Assembly: GCF_012844305.1 (NCBI RefSeq)
Contig: NZ_JABANE010000041.1
Location: 1-64,000 of the forward strand
Direction of reading: 5' to 3'
Source of the DNA: Flammeovirga aprica JL-4
GTDB taxonomy: Bacteria > Bacteroidota > Bacteroidia > Cytophagales > Flammeovirgaceae
Length of the DNA: 64,000 nt
Part shown: positions 7,840 through 16,800 of the stretch, one piece after another
How the letters are laid out: the number at the start of each line of letters is the position of its first letter
Numbering within the stretch: position 1 is the stretch's first letter
The notes under the pieces: model-generated
The model's database searches: none
The model's input: only the letters and a program-made list of their open reading frames with translations
What the model was told of the DNA's origin: nothing
Position numbers and translations under genes: made by a program

Positions 7840-8402
7840 TTTTTAACGTACACCTTGTTAAGCGTATAAAATTTGAAAACATTCACTGAATAAAGTATTT
7901 TAATTATATTATTTCTTGCTTTAGTGAAATAAAAATTGTTATTTAGTACATGAAAACAGCAATAAGAAATAGTTTTTGGGTTATTAAAGGAATTAAAAAG
8001 ATCATCATTTTGTGATGATCTTTTTTTATTTTATTGCTCATATTGGAATACTACAAATAATCAATCACATATCCCCTCAATTGTCCAAAACTCATTTCAA
8101 TGCATAATTTTAATATCTAACTAAGTTTCAGACTCAGTCATTTGAGGGAAAATTGTCCTGATTTAAAAAATAGAATTCATTAAAAGTAATTTTGTATTGG
8201 TAGTTATAAGCTCAAAAAGATTATTTTGATTAATATTGCTGTATGCACTTTTAAACTGAAAATAAACAATTTAATAAGATAAACTTTTTCAAACTATAGG
8301 AGTTCTCTTAGAGCATGCTTGAATCATCTCTTAATCACAAAGAGGACTAATATAAAACTGACAAGTAGAATTGTTCTATTTCTTACTTTTTAGATAAACA
8401 TT
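7840..8402. other. intergenic region between bioA and the inositol monophosphatase gene
   Basis: This 563-bp gap holds a terminator at 7997-8027 and a 21-codon reading frame (7950-8015) that runs into it. An isolated -7 box TAATTTTG lies at 8187-8194, about 210 bp before the next ATG, without a well-placed TTG. Nothing else coding was seen, and I see no tRNA or riboswitch. Confidence 0.6.
7997..8027 (+). terminator. rho-independent terminator downstream of bioA
   Basis: AAAGATCATCA pairs with TGATGATCTTT around a short T-rich loop and runs into seven T residues (8021-8027). It lies about 160 bp after the bioA stop and probably ends the biotin transcript. Confidence 0.7.
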
Positions 8403-9206
8403 ATGAGCCAATACAATTATAAAGACATCTGTCATAAGGTGATCAAACTGACTGAAGAAGTCGGTCATTTCATTGCTACAGAAAGACAAAACTTTGATGA
8501 CAGCAAAATAGAATATAAAGGCCTAAATGACCTTGTTTCTTATGTGGATAAAACTGCTGAAAAGAAAATTGTGGAAGGACTAGAAAGCATCATGCCTGAA
8601 GCGGGTTTTATTGGTGAAGAAGGGACGAATAGAAGTTCTAGCAATGGTTTGAAGTGGATTATTGATCCATTGGACGGCACTACCAACTTTATTCATGGCA
8701 TTCCTATTTTCTCTATCAGTATTGGGCTGGTAAGCGAAACTGATTATTGCCTTGGAGTGGTTAGAGAAGTCAATCTTGATGAGTGTTTTTATGCTTGGAA
8801 AGATGGAGGAGCATTTTTAAATGGTTCACCTATTCATGTATCTAGACAAACTGAACTTAAAAGTGGATTGATTGCTACGGGATTTCCTTATTATGACTTT
8901 GAGAAAATGCCTCAGTACATGAATATTCTAATGGGAATGATGGAAGGCTGTCATGGTGTCCGCAGGCTAGGCTCTGCCGCTGTAGACCTTGCGTATGTGG
9001 CTTGTGGTCGTCTGGAAGGCTTCTTTGAGTATAACTTAAATGCTTGGGATGTAGCTGCAGGTGCTATCATTGTCAAAGAGGCTGGCGGTGTGGTTTCTAC
9101 ATTCTCCAACAACCCTTCTTATATTGAAGATAGAGAAATAATTGCCGCTCCTCCTAGTATTCACAAAGAAATGCAAAGTGTTATATACAAGAAATGGAAT
9201 AGCTGA
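8403..9206 (+). CDS. inositol monophosphatase family protein (SuhB-like)
   Basis: This Mg2+-dependent phosphatase of the IMPase fold hydrolyses inositol phosphates or related sugar phosphates. At 267 residues it has the usual length. Metal-binding residues are visible as GEEG (E72/E73), the signature DPLDGTTNF (D88 and D91), and the C-terminal NAWDVAAGAIIVKEAGG. The substrate cannot be told from sequence: SuhB proteins also act in rRNA transcription complexes, and other members use PAP or fructose-1,6-bisphosphate. It is monocistronic and converges on the lipoprotein gene, with a hairpin over both stops. Confidence 0.88.
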   Translation: MSQYNYKDICHKVIKLTEEVGHFIATERQNFDDSKIEYKGLNDLVSYVDKTAEKKIVEGLESIMPEAGFIGEEGTNRSSSNGLKWIIDPLDGTTNFIHGIPIFSISIGLVSETDYCLGVVREVNLDECFYAWKDGGAFLNGSPIHVSRQTELKSGLIATGFPYYDFEKMPQYMNILMGMMEGCHGVRRLGSAAVDLAYVACGRLEGFFEYNLNAWDVAAGAIIVKEAGGVVSTFSNNPSYIEDREIIAAPPSIHKEMQSVIYKKWNS

Positions 9207-9220
9207 TGCTATTCCATTTC
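9191..9220. terminator. hairpin spanning both convergent stop codons
   Basis: GAAATGGAATAGC (9191-9203) and GCTATTCCATTTC (9208-9220) form a perfect 13-bp stem with the 4-nt loop TGAT. The plus-strand stop (9204-9206) is in the loop and the minus-strand stop (9209-9211) is in the stem. It has no T-tract, so it may be a bidirectional pause or RNA-end stabiliser rather than a classical terminator. Confidence 0.5.
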
Positions 9221-9658
9221 ATTGGCTGTTGTATCTCCTTTTGTTGTGAAGATATAAGTATCTGTCTTCGTCACGTCATCGTTATAAGTAGATTGCAACT
9301 CCAAACAATATTCAGTGAGAGAATCTAATCCTTCAAAAAGAAGACTTTTTGTCAAAATATCATCTTTAATCTGAATTTGATCATATGGAATGGTTTCTCT
9401 CTCTAATATTTTCTCATTTTCCCTTCTTGAAAACTTATAATGCAGATGGTAAGCACCTCTGTCTGTTTTCTGCCAGCCTACAATTTTCACATCAATAGCT
9501 AACTGAGATAGAGAATCTTCGACTTCTACTTCAAGTGCATCATGAAACACATGTTGCACCGGATCCAACAAGAACTCATCTGAACTATCTTCTTCACTCA
9601 TACAAGAAGAAAACAGAAAGATGGTCATAATAAAAATTGATAAATAAATGCTCTTCAT
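9209..9658 (-). CDS. lipoprotein of unknown function, 149 residues
   Basis: I do not recognise a family. The N-terminus is a type II signal peptide with a lipobox ending FSSC (Cys about residue 19), followed by an acidic MSEEDSSDE tract of the kind that sends Bacteroidota lipoproteins to the outer membrane or surface. The mature part is rich in beta-strand-like alternation, and YHLHYKFSRREN and YCLELQST suggest a fibronectin- or Ig-like domain. It is monocistronic, and its stop lies 2 bp from the convergent phosphatase stop. Confidence 0.75.
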   Translation of the reverse strand: MKSIYLSIFIMTIFLFSSCMSEEDSSDEFLLDPVQHVFHDALEVEVEDSLSQLAIDVKIVGWQKTDRGAYHLHYKFSRRENEKILERETIPYDQIQIKDDILTKSLLFEGLDSLTEYCLELQSTYNDDVTKTDTYIFTTKGDTTANEME

Positions 9659-9736
9659 CTCGATAATACTATTGTCTTGAATATGACAATCAAACCCTTA
9701 TGATTGACAATAATATCATCATTTTTTTCAAAATAC

Positions 9737-9767
9737 AAAAGAGACACCCTTTTGAGATGTCTCTTTT
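9737..9767 (-). terminator. terminator hairpin downstream of the amylase gene
   Basis: AAAAGAGACA (9737-9746) pairs with TGTCTCTTTT (9758-9767) around an 11-nt loop, about 66 nt beyond the amylase stop on the minus strand. The T-tract on the minus side is short but is followed by more T residues. Confidence 0.6.
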
Positions 9768-9832
9768 ATATTGAGTTACGGTTTATTAAGAACTAATTTG
9801 AACCCATTTTTTTGTATGAAAAACGCGTCAAA

Positions 9833-11707
9833 TTACTTCAATTCCAACATTAAGGCTGAAGTTCCTTCGATTGAAATTACACCGCTTGACAAATCATATT
9901 TTTTTCCTGTTAGGATATCTGTTGCTGATTTTGCTCCTTTTAATGTCTCATTAAAACGATCTAATTTCAGCTCCGTCTTATCTGCATTTTTATTGAAAAT
10001 TGTCATGACTTTCGTTTTCTCGTCAAATCTGAACATTACATAAGTTTCATTTTTTGGATAGTAATGCACGAGCTTACCTGTTTGTAAAGCAGTCGTTTTT
10101 GTTCTGTATTGATTTAACTTCTTGATAAGGTTCTGTGCATTTTTCTGTTGCTCATTCAAGCCTTCACCAGTAAATGCATTCACTTTATCACCTTCCCAGC
10201 CACCTGGCATGTCAATTCTCAATCCACCATGATCACCTGGGTTTTCAGGATATGACAATGTAATTTCAGTACCATAATACACTTGTGGAATACCTCTTAA
10301 TGTATACAAGTATACCATAGCCATTTGATACAGATCGTAATTCTGATTCACTTGATCATAAATACGGGCCATATCATGGTTGTCCATAAATGTTACCAAG
10401 TTATATGGATCTACGTACAAGAAGTCATTGGCTAACATTCCGTGAGCGGCGCCAAAACTATCTTGCCAAGATTCATCTGGAGAAACGTTCAATGATTTTA
10501 CAAATGCTTCTTGGTTAGGGAAGTCCATCATTGACGGCATATAACATTTATAGCCATTCGTATTTACCTTACCTACTTGCCATCTTGCAATTAGTGCTGG
10601 GTTTGAAGTCCATTCTTCACCTACAATATTGAAGTTAGGATATTCTTCCATGATACTTCTAGACCAGTCACTCATAAATTCTGGGTCAGGATAAGAGAAT
10701 GTATCTTGACGAATACCACCAAGTCCTGCATACTCAACCCACCAAATTGAATTTTGAATTAAGTATTTTGACATCAAAGGATTCGATTGATTCAAATCAG
10801 GCATTCTGTCTACAAACCATCCATCACTAAAAGCCCTCTTCTCTGAAGGAGTTGTGTATGGATCAGCTAAAGAAGATCTGTTGTGGTTTGTTGTAGGCTT
10901 CACAGCTTTATCAGCAGAGTGATACCAATCTTTTGTTGGAAGGTCTTTTGTCCACCAGTGGTTTAAACCTGCATGGTTTTCCACTTGGTCCATGATGATT
11001 TTGATGCCTCTTTTCTTTGCTTCGTCTACTAAACGAACATAATCTTCGTTTGAACCATAACGAGCATCAACTTTGTAATAATCTGTGATTGCATAACCAT
11101 GGTAAGAATAATCCACCTGATTACTTTCTAATACTGGGCAAATCCAAATTGCAGTGAAACCAAGGCCTTTGAGATAATCTAAATTATCAATGATACCTTG
11201 AAGGTCACCACCATGACGCTTACCATTGTCAGAACGGTCTGTATCTTCGTACATTCCTTCTACATGATCATTTTCAGGAATTGCATTGGCAAAACGGTCC
11301 GGCGTGATCAAATACATCACGTCTTCATTAGAAAAACCTTTTCTGTTAGCTGAGTTTTTCGCTCTTGCCTTTAATTCATAATCATAGGTGAATACTACTT
11401 TACCTTTTCTTTTGAATTGGATAGGGAATTTCCCAGGCTCGACTGTTTCGCTTAGTTTAAGGTTCAAAAACAAATAATTAGGGTTTTCTACCTTAATCAC
11501 CTGTTCTAAAGTCACACCTTCATACGCAATTGAAGGGTCTAAATCATTGATGTTTTCACCATGCACAAGTACTTGAAGTTCTGGATTGACCATTCCTGCC
11601 CACCAAAATGCTGGCTCTACACGGTCAATAGACACTTTTCCTTTCGCATGAGAAAAACTGAGTATAGTGATACTCATCAAGAGGGTTAGTAAGTATTTCA
11701 TTTTCAT
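9833..11707 (-). CDS. secreted GH13 alpha-amylase, SusA/neopullulanase-like
   Basis: A glycoside hydrolase family 13 enzyme that cleaves alpha-1,4 (and possibly alpha-1,6) glucans in the periplasm. From ATG 11707 it has 624 residues with a signal peptide ending near FSHA (residue 21). An N-terminal cyclomaltodextrinase-type domain precedes the barrel. The catalytic residues are visible: D335 in GGIRQDTF, E364 in VGEEW and D445 in FMDNHD. A C-terminal beta domain closes the protein. A frame opening at GTG 11746 adds 13 residues before the signal peptide and is less likely. No SusB-G genes lie nearby, so it is not in a visible polysaccharide locus. Confidence 0.9.
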   Translation of the reverse strand: MKMKYLLTLLMSITILSFSHAKGKVSIDRVEPAFWWAGMVNPELQVLVHGENINDLDPSIAYEGVTLEQVIKVENPNYLFLNLKLSETVEPGKFPIQFKRKGKVVFTYDYELKARAKNSANRKGFSNEDVMYLITPDRFANAIPENDHVEGMYEDTDRSDNGKRHGGDLQGIIDNLDYLKGLGFTAIWICPVLESNQVDYSYHGYAITDYYKVDARYGSNEDYVRLVDEAKKRGIKIIMDQVENHAGLNHWWTKDLPTKDWYHSADKAVKPTTNHNRSSLADPYTTPSEKRAFSDGWFVDRMPDLNQSNPLMSKYLIQNSIWWVEYAGLGGIRQDTFSYPDPEFMSDWSRSIMEEYPNFNIVGEEWTSNPALIARWQVGKVNTNGYKCYMPSMMDFPNQEAFVKSLNVSPDESWQDSFGAAHGMLANDFLYVDPYNLVTFMDNHDMARIYDQVNQNYDLYQMAMVYLYTLRGIPQVYYGTEITLSYPENPGDHGGLRIDMPGGWEGDKVNAFTGEGLNEQQKNAQNLIKKLNQYRTKTTALQTGKLVHYYPKNETYVMFRFDEKTKVMTIFNKNADKTELKLDRFNETLKGAKSATDILTGKKYDLSSGVISIEGTSALMLELK

Positions 11708-11946
11708 ATTTAAAAGATTACAATAATATTTTTGTAGTTGTTGCACACTACAAGAAGTGATGTAAATTCAACATACAATTAACAACGTAAAGAAGGGATA
11801 TAAAAGAACATTCAACAGTTTTAGGATTGTTTAGTATAACGTCTGTAAATATTCAACTTCAAATTATAAATAATCCTACTTTTCCCTTCAAATTTATTGT
11901 TTTTCTTTACTATGAAATTTTTGCTTAACCCTCAGTATCATTTAAG

Positions 11947-12168
11947 TTACTGCACTTCTTTTTCTCTCTCTCTTTGAGCCGCTTCTAATTTATCGTTCAT
12001 GTCTTTCTTTAATTTCACAAGTGTTTTGAACTTGATGAAAGAACCGAATACAAACAAAAAGAAGGACGCTACTAACATAGAATATTTAACAGTTGCTTCA
12101 TCTTTATAAATTGTAAATGAACAGACAACCATTATTATTCCTACCAATGTAAATAAGTAACCATGCAT
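11947..12168 (-). CDS. small membrane protein, 73 residues
   Basis: I do not recognise this protein. From ATG 12168 it has two transmembrane segments (about residues 4-20 and 28-46) and then a highly charged helical tail (KLKKDMNDKLEAAQREREKEVQ-like) that may form a short coiled coil in the cytoplasm. A longer frame from 12231 would overlap the upstream hydrolase gene by 43 bp and break the membrane topology, so the inner start is preferred. It lies 20 bp after the hydrolase stop and probably belongs to the same transcript. Confidence 0.6.
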   Translation of the reverse strand: MHGYLFTLVGIIMVVCSFTIYKDEATVKYSMLVASFFLFVFGSFIKFKTLVKLKKDMNDKLEAAQREREKEVQ

Positions 12169-12188
12169 AATGTTTAGTGAAAAGTTTA

Positions 12189-13142
12189 TTAGTATTGTTT
12201 TAAAAAAGCCATCAGACGACGTAAGTACCACCTATCTCTTCCTGAAGATTCAAGGAAACCTACATGTCCTCCGTACTTAGGGACCTCCAAATATAACTGA
12301 TCATTCCCAATAGCTTCTACATATGGGTAACATTCATTAGATAAAAAGGGGTCATCTTGGGCATTTAGTATCAAAGTTGGGATAGAAATGGCCGGAAGAA
12401 ACTGTTTTGAACTGCATTTTGTCCAGTAATCATCTGCATCTGCAAAGCCGTGAACAGGAGCTGTATAGAGATTATCAAACTCTATGAAAGAGGTTACTTT
12501 CTCCATCAAAAGAATTTTTGCAGAGTCGGGATCTTCTCTTCTGAGTTTTTCTATTGCCTTCTTTTTCAATGACACCAACAGGTCATTCTGGTAAAACCAA
12601 TTCTTTCTTTGCTGAAGGGTAACTACTGAAGAGTTGAGGTGAACCGGAACTGATACAGCCACTGCCGCTTTGATTTTAGGGTGCAGTTCCTGAGCATTTT
12701 CGCCTAAGTATTTCAGCGTTATATTACCTCCCAAACTAAAACCTATGATATATATTTTGCGGTAATTGTCTATAATCTTGTTCAAAAGAAAATCCAACTC
12801 CTCTGTTCTGCCACTATGATAAGATGTTTTCTTAAGATTAAGCTCACCACTGCAGCTTTTTTGATTCATAGCCCATACATCCCACATTTTTGAGAAGTAA
12901 TCTGCTATTTCCAAAATATAGCCTGATTTTGAAGAACCTTCAAGGCCATGAAGTATCACCACAGCCGTATCTGACTCACTCAATATGGTGTCTACATCAA
13001 AAAAATCATTATCAAGGGTTTCAAAACGTTTTCTAAAGTATTTGGGTGTTTTTTGTTTTTTGATACGATTCGAGAAAATCGTATTGACATGTGGGTTTTT
13101 AAACCAAAAGTTTGGTGAAAACTGAGAATTAATAATTGGCAT
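12189..13142 (-). CDS. alpha/beta hydrolase, YheT family
   Basis: The 317-residue protein matches the YheT/EMB8 group of alpha/beta hydrolases, predicted esterases of unknown substrate. Seen: the family opening NPHVNTIF, the oxyanion region VILHGLEGSSKSGYI, the nucleophile elbow GFSLGGN, the acid segment ILNAQDDPF and a late histidine in YGGHVGF. ATG 13142 overlaps the stop of the acetyltransferase gene by one base (TAATG), which points to coupled translation; the longer frame from 13175 is therefore not used. Confidence 0.85.
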   Translation of the reverse strand: MPIINSQFSPNFWFKNPHVNTIFSNRIKKQKTPKYFRKRFETLDNDFFDVDTILSESDTAVVILHGLEGSSKSGYILEIADYFSKMWDVWAMNQKSCSGELNLKKTSYHSGRTEELDFLLNKIIDNYRKIYIIGFSLGGNITLKYLGENAQELHPKIKAAVAVSVPVHLNSSVVTLQQRKNWFYQNDLLVSLKKKAIEKLRREDPDSAKILLMEKVTSFIEFDNLYTAPVHGFADADDYWTKCSSKQFLPAISIPTLILNAQDDPFLSNECYPYVEAIGNDQLYLEVPKYGGHVGFLESSGRDRWYLRRLMAFLKQY

Positions 13143-13621
13143 TATGATAATTGTTTTAACATCCAAATCGAACATCCATGGTGAGAGGTGTCTCCCAACG
13201 GTTTCTCAATACTTACAAAACCTACTTTTTTATAGAGTTCAATTCCTTTTGACAGTTCGGGCATTGTTTCCAAATAGCAACTAGAATAATTCCTATTTTC
13301 AGCAAAATCAAGGCATTTTTCAATAAGCATTCTCCCCCATCCTTTTCCTCTTCCTTCTTGTTTCAAATATATTTTCTGAAGTTCACAGACCGAAGGATCT
13401 CCTCCTTCTAAAACATTGATTCCAGCACCGCCCATAATTTCATTATTCTCTTCAATGACATAATAAACGGCATTTTCTGCTTGATAAACTTCACTCAACT
13501 TAAAAAGCTGTTTATCAAAATAGGCTGTGCCAGGCACATTTGCTTTATGTTCTTCTAAAACTCTCTGAATTAAATGTCCTATTTCATCATTGTCTGATGC
13601 TTGAATGGGCCTGATTTGCAT
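13142..13621 (-). CDS. GNAT family N-acetyltransferase
   Basis: This cytoplasmic enzyme of 159 residues transfers an acetyl group from acetyl-CoA to an unknown amine. Family features seen are the opening IRPIQASDNDEIGHLIQRVL, the beta-4 strand ELQKIYLKQEGRGKGWGRML with the pyrophosphate-binding loop QEGRGKGWG, and ELYKKVGF near the end. The longest frame starts at 13693, but that start lies inside the terminator of the upstream gene. ATG 13621 fits the family. The stop overlaps the hydrolase start by one base. Confidence 0.85.
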   Translation of the reverse strand: MQIRPIQASDNDEIGHLIQRVLEEHKANVPGTAYFDKQLFKLSEVYQAENAVYYVIEENNEIMGGAGINVLEGGDPSVCELQKIYLKQEGRGKGWGRMLIEKCLDFAENRNYSSCYLETMPELSKGIELYKKVGFVSIEKPLGDTSHHGCSIWMLKQLS

Positions 13622-13673
13622 ATTCACTTTTTTTGGCCACAAATTTAAGCAGAATATAAGTACTAGGACAGAA

Positions 13674-13707
13674 AAAAAGGTTAGCATTTTCACAAATACT
13701 AACCTTT
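13674..13707 (-). terminator. terminator of the membrane-anchored protein gene at 13727
   Basis: On the minus strand AAAGGTTAGTATTT pairs with AAATGCTAACCTTT with one mismatch and runs into a T-tract (complement of 13672-13679). It sits about 20 nt after the stop of the 144-residue protein gene. Confidence 0.75.
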
Positions 13708-13726
13708 ATCCAAAATCTATAAATCT

Positions 13727-14161
13727 TTATACTTTAGTTTTCACATGCAATGCGTGATTGTTATAACTATAGTTTTTAATGAAGTCATTAAATGATACTT
13801 CAATTTGATCAGTATTGCTTTTTTGAGCAAGTACAAGTTTAGCGTTATGGTATCTTTTCATCAACCTCTCGTCAGTTTGAAATATAATTTCATTCTCCGT
13901 CTTTTCAGAAGGCAATAATTTGTATACCTCATGAAGTTGGTCATTCATCAATTCAACTAATACATACTCATCTGTAAACTTTACAGACATTTTCATATCT
14001 ACATCTTTTTCATTTGATGATTTGATGACTCCAGAATACCAAGTACGCTTTTGACAAGGTAATTCGACAGAGGTTGACATACATGATTCAAAAATCACGA
14101 TAAAGACTAATAGTACAGCAACTATACCTAAAGATAGTTTGTGTTTGGTAGTAATTTCCAT
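13727..14161 (-). CDS. putative lipoprotein or membrane-anchored protein, 144 residues
   Basis: I do not recognise a family. A hydrophobic segment (residues 10-25) is followed by FESCM, a possible lipobox, then CQKRTWYSGVI. The remainder is a soluble, strand-rich domain with alternating charged residues, expected in the periplasm. The charged N-terminal stretch before the hydrophobic segment is longer than in a standard lipoprotein signal, so a plain N-terminal anchor is also possible. It is monocistronic, with its own terminator. Confidence 0.65.
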   Translation of the reverse strand: MEITTKHKLSLGIVAVLLVFIVIFESCMSTSVELPCQKRTWYSGVIKSSNEKDVDMKMSVKFTDEYVLVELMNDQLHEVYKLLPSEKTENEIIFQTDERLMKRYHNAKLVLAQKSNTDQIEVSFNDFIKNYSYNNHALHVKTKV

Positions 14162-14528
14162 TTAACGATAAATAAGGAGTTATTAATATTAAAAAAATTT
14201 ATGCAGTAACACTCGTCTTAACATAGTTCCTTTAAGACAATACTAATTTAACAACTTCTGCTTATTAATTTCAACCAAACAACATGCACAATGCTCTTAT
14301 TAACAATTAGTTAGAAAAATTTATTATTTAGGTAAAAAAATATTTAAAATAAAATTGATTAGATAAAAACCACCCTTATATATAACATTGTTCTCGATTA
14401 AACATTTATTAAAATATGTATATCTATTTTAATAAATAACACCAAACACTATTCAACAAATACTAAGCACATCAACTAAGGTCTTATATATCATGTTTAT
14501 AATGTTGTAAATCAACCTATTTAATAAC
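14162..14528. other. AT-rich intergenic region between divergent genes
   Basis: A very AT-rich gap of 367 bp separates two divergently transcribed genes and should hold both promoters. I could not find a TAnnTTTG box with a spaced TTG for either gene, nor any reading frame or RNA structure worth naming. Confidence 0.5.
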
Positions 14529-14960
14529 ATGAAATCTATAACCCTATTCTTTACCTCCCTATTATTAATCTCTAATGTACTATTGGCTGATAATGTAGAA
14601 GACGAAAAAAATGCAAAGAGAAACTATGATTCGTCTAATGCTCCAAAAATCAAAACAGCACCTTTTTCAAGAGGTGTAGGTGATGATGCTACATTGGAAA
14701 TCTTTGTAGAAGGGAAACACAAAATGCTTATTGACCGTCAGACGGAAAACATTCTGTTTGATAAATTGGTGGAAGGCAAAGACTTTGTCCGTGTATACAC
14801 AGATTATACAGATGGTCAGAAAGCACTGATTGTTTGGCAGGCTCAAAAAAAGAAAAAGTCTGAAGAGGTGAAGTGGAAAATTTATACTTATAAGTATTTC
14901 CCTTCTTTAGGCTGGAGACCTGTTGATAACAGAACCACTAAAGTAAAATCTTTCAAATAA
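14529..14960 (+). CDS. secreted protein of unknown function, 143 residues
   Basis: I do not recognise the family. A type I signal peptide ends near NVLLA (residue 20). The mature part begins with a disordered, charged stretch (DEKNAKRNYDSSNAPK) and continues as a compact strand-rich domain containing VYTDYTDGQKALIVWQAQKKKK and KIYTYKYFPSLGWRPV. A periplasmic or secreted location is expected. It is monocistronic and shares a bidirectional terminator with asnS. Confidence 0.7.
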   Translation: MKSITLFFTSLLLISNVLLADNVEDEKNAKRNYDSSNAPKIKTAPFSRGVGDDATLEIFVEGKHKMLIDRQTENILFDKLVEGKDFVRVYTDYTDGQKALIVWQAQKKKKSEEVKWKIYTYKYFPSLGWRPVDNRTTKVKSFK

Positions 14961-14984
14961 ACACTAGAAAAATAGTTGAGGCAA

Positions 14985-15025
14985 AAAAAAGCTGTCCTAG
15001 ACATTAAGTTTAAGACAGCTTTTTT
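14985..15025. terminator. bidirectional terminator between the secreted protein gene and asnS
   Basis: AAAAAAGCTGTC (14985-14996) pairs with GACAGCTTTTTT (15014-15025) over 12 bp, giving A/T tracts on both sides that serve the convergent genes ending at 14960 and 15044. Confidence 0.85.
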
Positions 15026-15043
15026 ATTGATTAAAAATTCTTT

Positions 15044-16474
15044 CTAGAATTCAGCACTTTTTGGTGCTCTTGGGAAAGGTATTACGTCACGGATGTTACC
15101 CATACCTGTCACGAACAATACAATTCTTTCGAATCCTAAACCGAAACCAGAGTGAGGTGCTGTACCGAACTTACGAAGCTCCAAGTACCACCAAAGCTCC
15201 TCTTGAGGAACTCCCATTTCATTCATTCTGGTCAATAGCTTGTCATACGACTCCTCTCTTTGAGAACCACCGATGATTTCACCAATACCAGGGAATAAAA
15301 CGTCCATTGCTCTTACTGTTTTACCATCATCATTTTGTTTCATGTAGAATGATTTGATGTCTTTAGGGTAATCAGTAAGAATTACTGGCTTCTTGTATTC
15401 TTTTTCTACTAAGTATCTTTCGTGCTCAGATTGTAAATCAATACCCCAATCTACAGGATATTTGAATTTACCTTTCTTGAATGGCTTAGATCTCTTCAAT
15501 ACTTCAATTGCCTCAGTGTAAGTCAATCTTTCGAAGTCATTTTTAGAAACAAAGTCTAAACGCTCTAATAAACCAAGGTCTGAACGCTCGTTTTGAGGCT
15601 TACCTTTTTGCTCTTGAGCATAACGCTGGTCTAAGAACTTCAAGTCATCAGGACACTGCTCCATAGCGAAGTCGATCAAGTATTTGATCATTTCCTCAGC
15701 AAGATCCATGTTATCATCTAAGTCATAGAATGCCATCTCCGGCTCAATCATCCAGAATTCCGCCAAGTGACGAGAAGTATTTGAGTTTTCTGCACGGAAT
15801 GTAGGTCCAAATGTATAAACCTCACCCATTGACATTGCTCCAACTTCTGCTTCCAACTGACCAGAAACAGATAAGTTCACAGCCTTACCAAAGAAATCTT
15901 CTTTGTAATCTACTTCGCCATCTTCTGTTTTTGGAGGGTTTAAAGGATCGAAGTTTGTTACTCTGAACATCTCGCCTGCACCTTCAGCATCAGAACCTGT
16001 GATGATAGGCGTGTGCATATAAAGGAATCCTTTTTCATTGAAGAATTTGTGGATACCGTATGCTAAAGCGTTTCTTACTCTGTATACTGCACTCATTACT
16101 TGCGTACGAGGGCGTAAGTGAGCTTTCTCTCTCAAGAATTCCAAAGAGTGTCTTTTAGGTTGTAATGGATACTCATCTGGATCCGCGTCACCTAAAATTT
16201 CTATCTTCTCAACAACGATTTCGATGCTTTGACCTTTACCTTGAGATTCAACTACTTCACCGTCGATTGCAACAGCAGCACTAGTAGTTAATCTTTTAAG
16301 TAGATCTTCGTCTGTATTTTCAAAATCTACCACTGCTTGCAAATTATTGATAGTAGAACCGTCATTCAAGGCAATGAAACGATTGCTTCTAAATGTTCTA
16401 ATCCATCCTTTTACAGTTACTTTGGCTCCAACTTCACCGTGGGCCAGCAAGTCTTTAATCTTTATTCTTTTCAC
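15044..16474 (-). CDS. asnS: asparaginyl-tRNA synthetase
   Basis: A class IIb aminoacyl-tRNA synthetase that charges tRNA-Asn. It has 476 residues. The N-terminal OB-fold anticodon-binding domain includes [20 protein letters not shown]. The catalytic domain has motif 2 ([22 protein letters not shown]) and motif 3 ([15 protein letters not shown]). The start appears to be GTG at 16474, because no in-frame ATG lies nearby. A hairpin GACATAC/GTATGTC (16508-16528) and a -7-like box (complement of 16541-16548, TATATTTG) lie in the upstream leader. Confidence 0.97.
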   Translation of the reverse strand: MKRIKIKDLLAHGEVGAKVTVKGWIRTFRSNRFIALNDGSTINNLQAVVDFENTDEDLLKRLTTSAAVAIDGEVVESQGKGQSIEIVVEKIEILGDADPDEYPLQPKRHSLEFLREKAHLRPRTQVMSAVYRVRNALAYGIHKFFNEKGFLYMHTPIITGSDAEGAGEMFRVTNFDPLNPPKTEDGEVDYKEDFFGKAVNLSVSGQLEAEVGAMSMGEVYTFGPTFRAENSNTSRHLAEFWMIEPEMAFYDLDDNMDLAEEMIKYLIDFAMEQCPDDLKFLDQRYAQEQKGKPQNERSDLGLLERLDFVSKNDFERLTYTEAIEVLKRSKPFKKGKFKYPVDWGIDLQSEHERYLVEKEYKKPVILTDYPKDIKSFYMKQNDDGKTVRAMDVLFPGIGEIIGGSQREESYDKLLTRMNEMGVPQEELWWYLELRKFGTAPHSGFGLGFERIVLFVTGMGNIRDVIPFPRAPKSAEF

Positions 16475-16800
16475 TTGCGTGGTAGTTTAAATGTTTAAAA
16501 TAAAAATGACATACTTAATACGTATGTCGAAAATTGAGCACAAATATAAAAAGTTTAGCCTAGTTTTATAGTTACTTTACAACGATTTAATGAATTATAC
16601 ACTCTTTTATATTGATTCTATTCGAATTGATGTCTCTAAATCATAATTAACAAAGGTTAATACGCAAAAGTATGTCCTGCCAATTATTTTGAGTAGAATA
16701 GAATATTGAAATGGATAGTACCAATTAAAAATAGTACCGTTTTTTAAAATCAGATTTACAGCATCTGTTATTCTTTAAATTCATCTAACTCTATCGACTA
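16475..16800. other. intergenic region between divergent asnS and the efflux operon
   Basis: This 326-bp gap holds the asnS leader (inverted repeat 16508-16528 and a TATATTTG box on the minus strand at 16541-16548). Towards the efflux operon it carries a direct repeat ATAGTACC at 16715-16722 and 16731-16738, spaced 16 bp start to start. No reading frame was seen. Confidence 0.5.

Noticed and set aside
9771-10043. Plus-strand 90-codon frame opposite the amylase gene
   Set aside because: It is antisense to a clear GH13 gene and shows no domain or signal.
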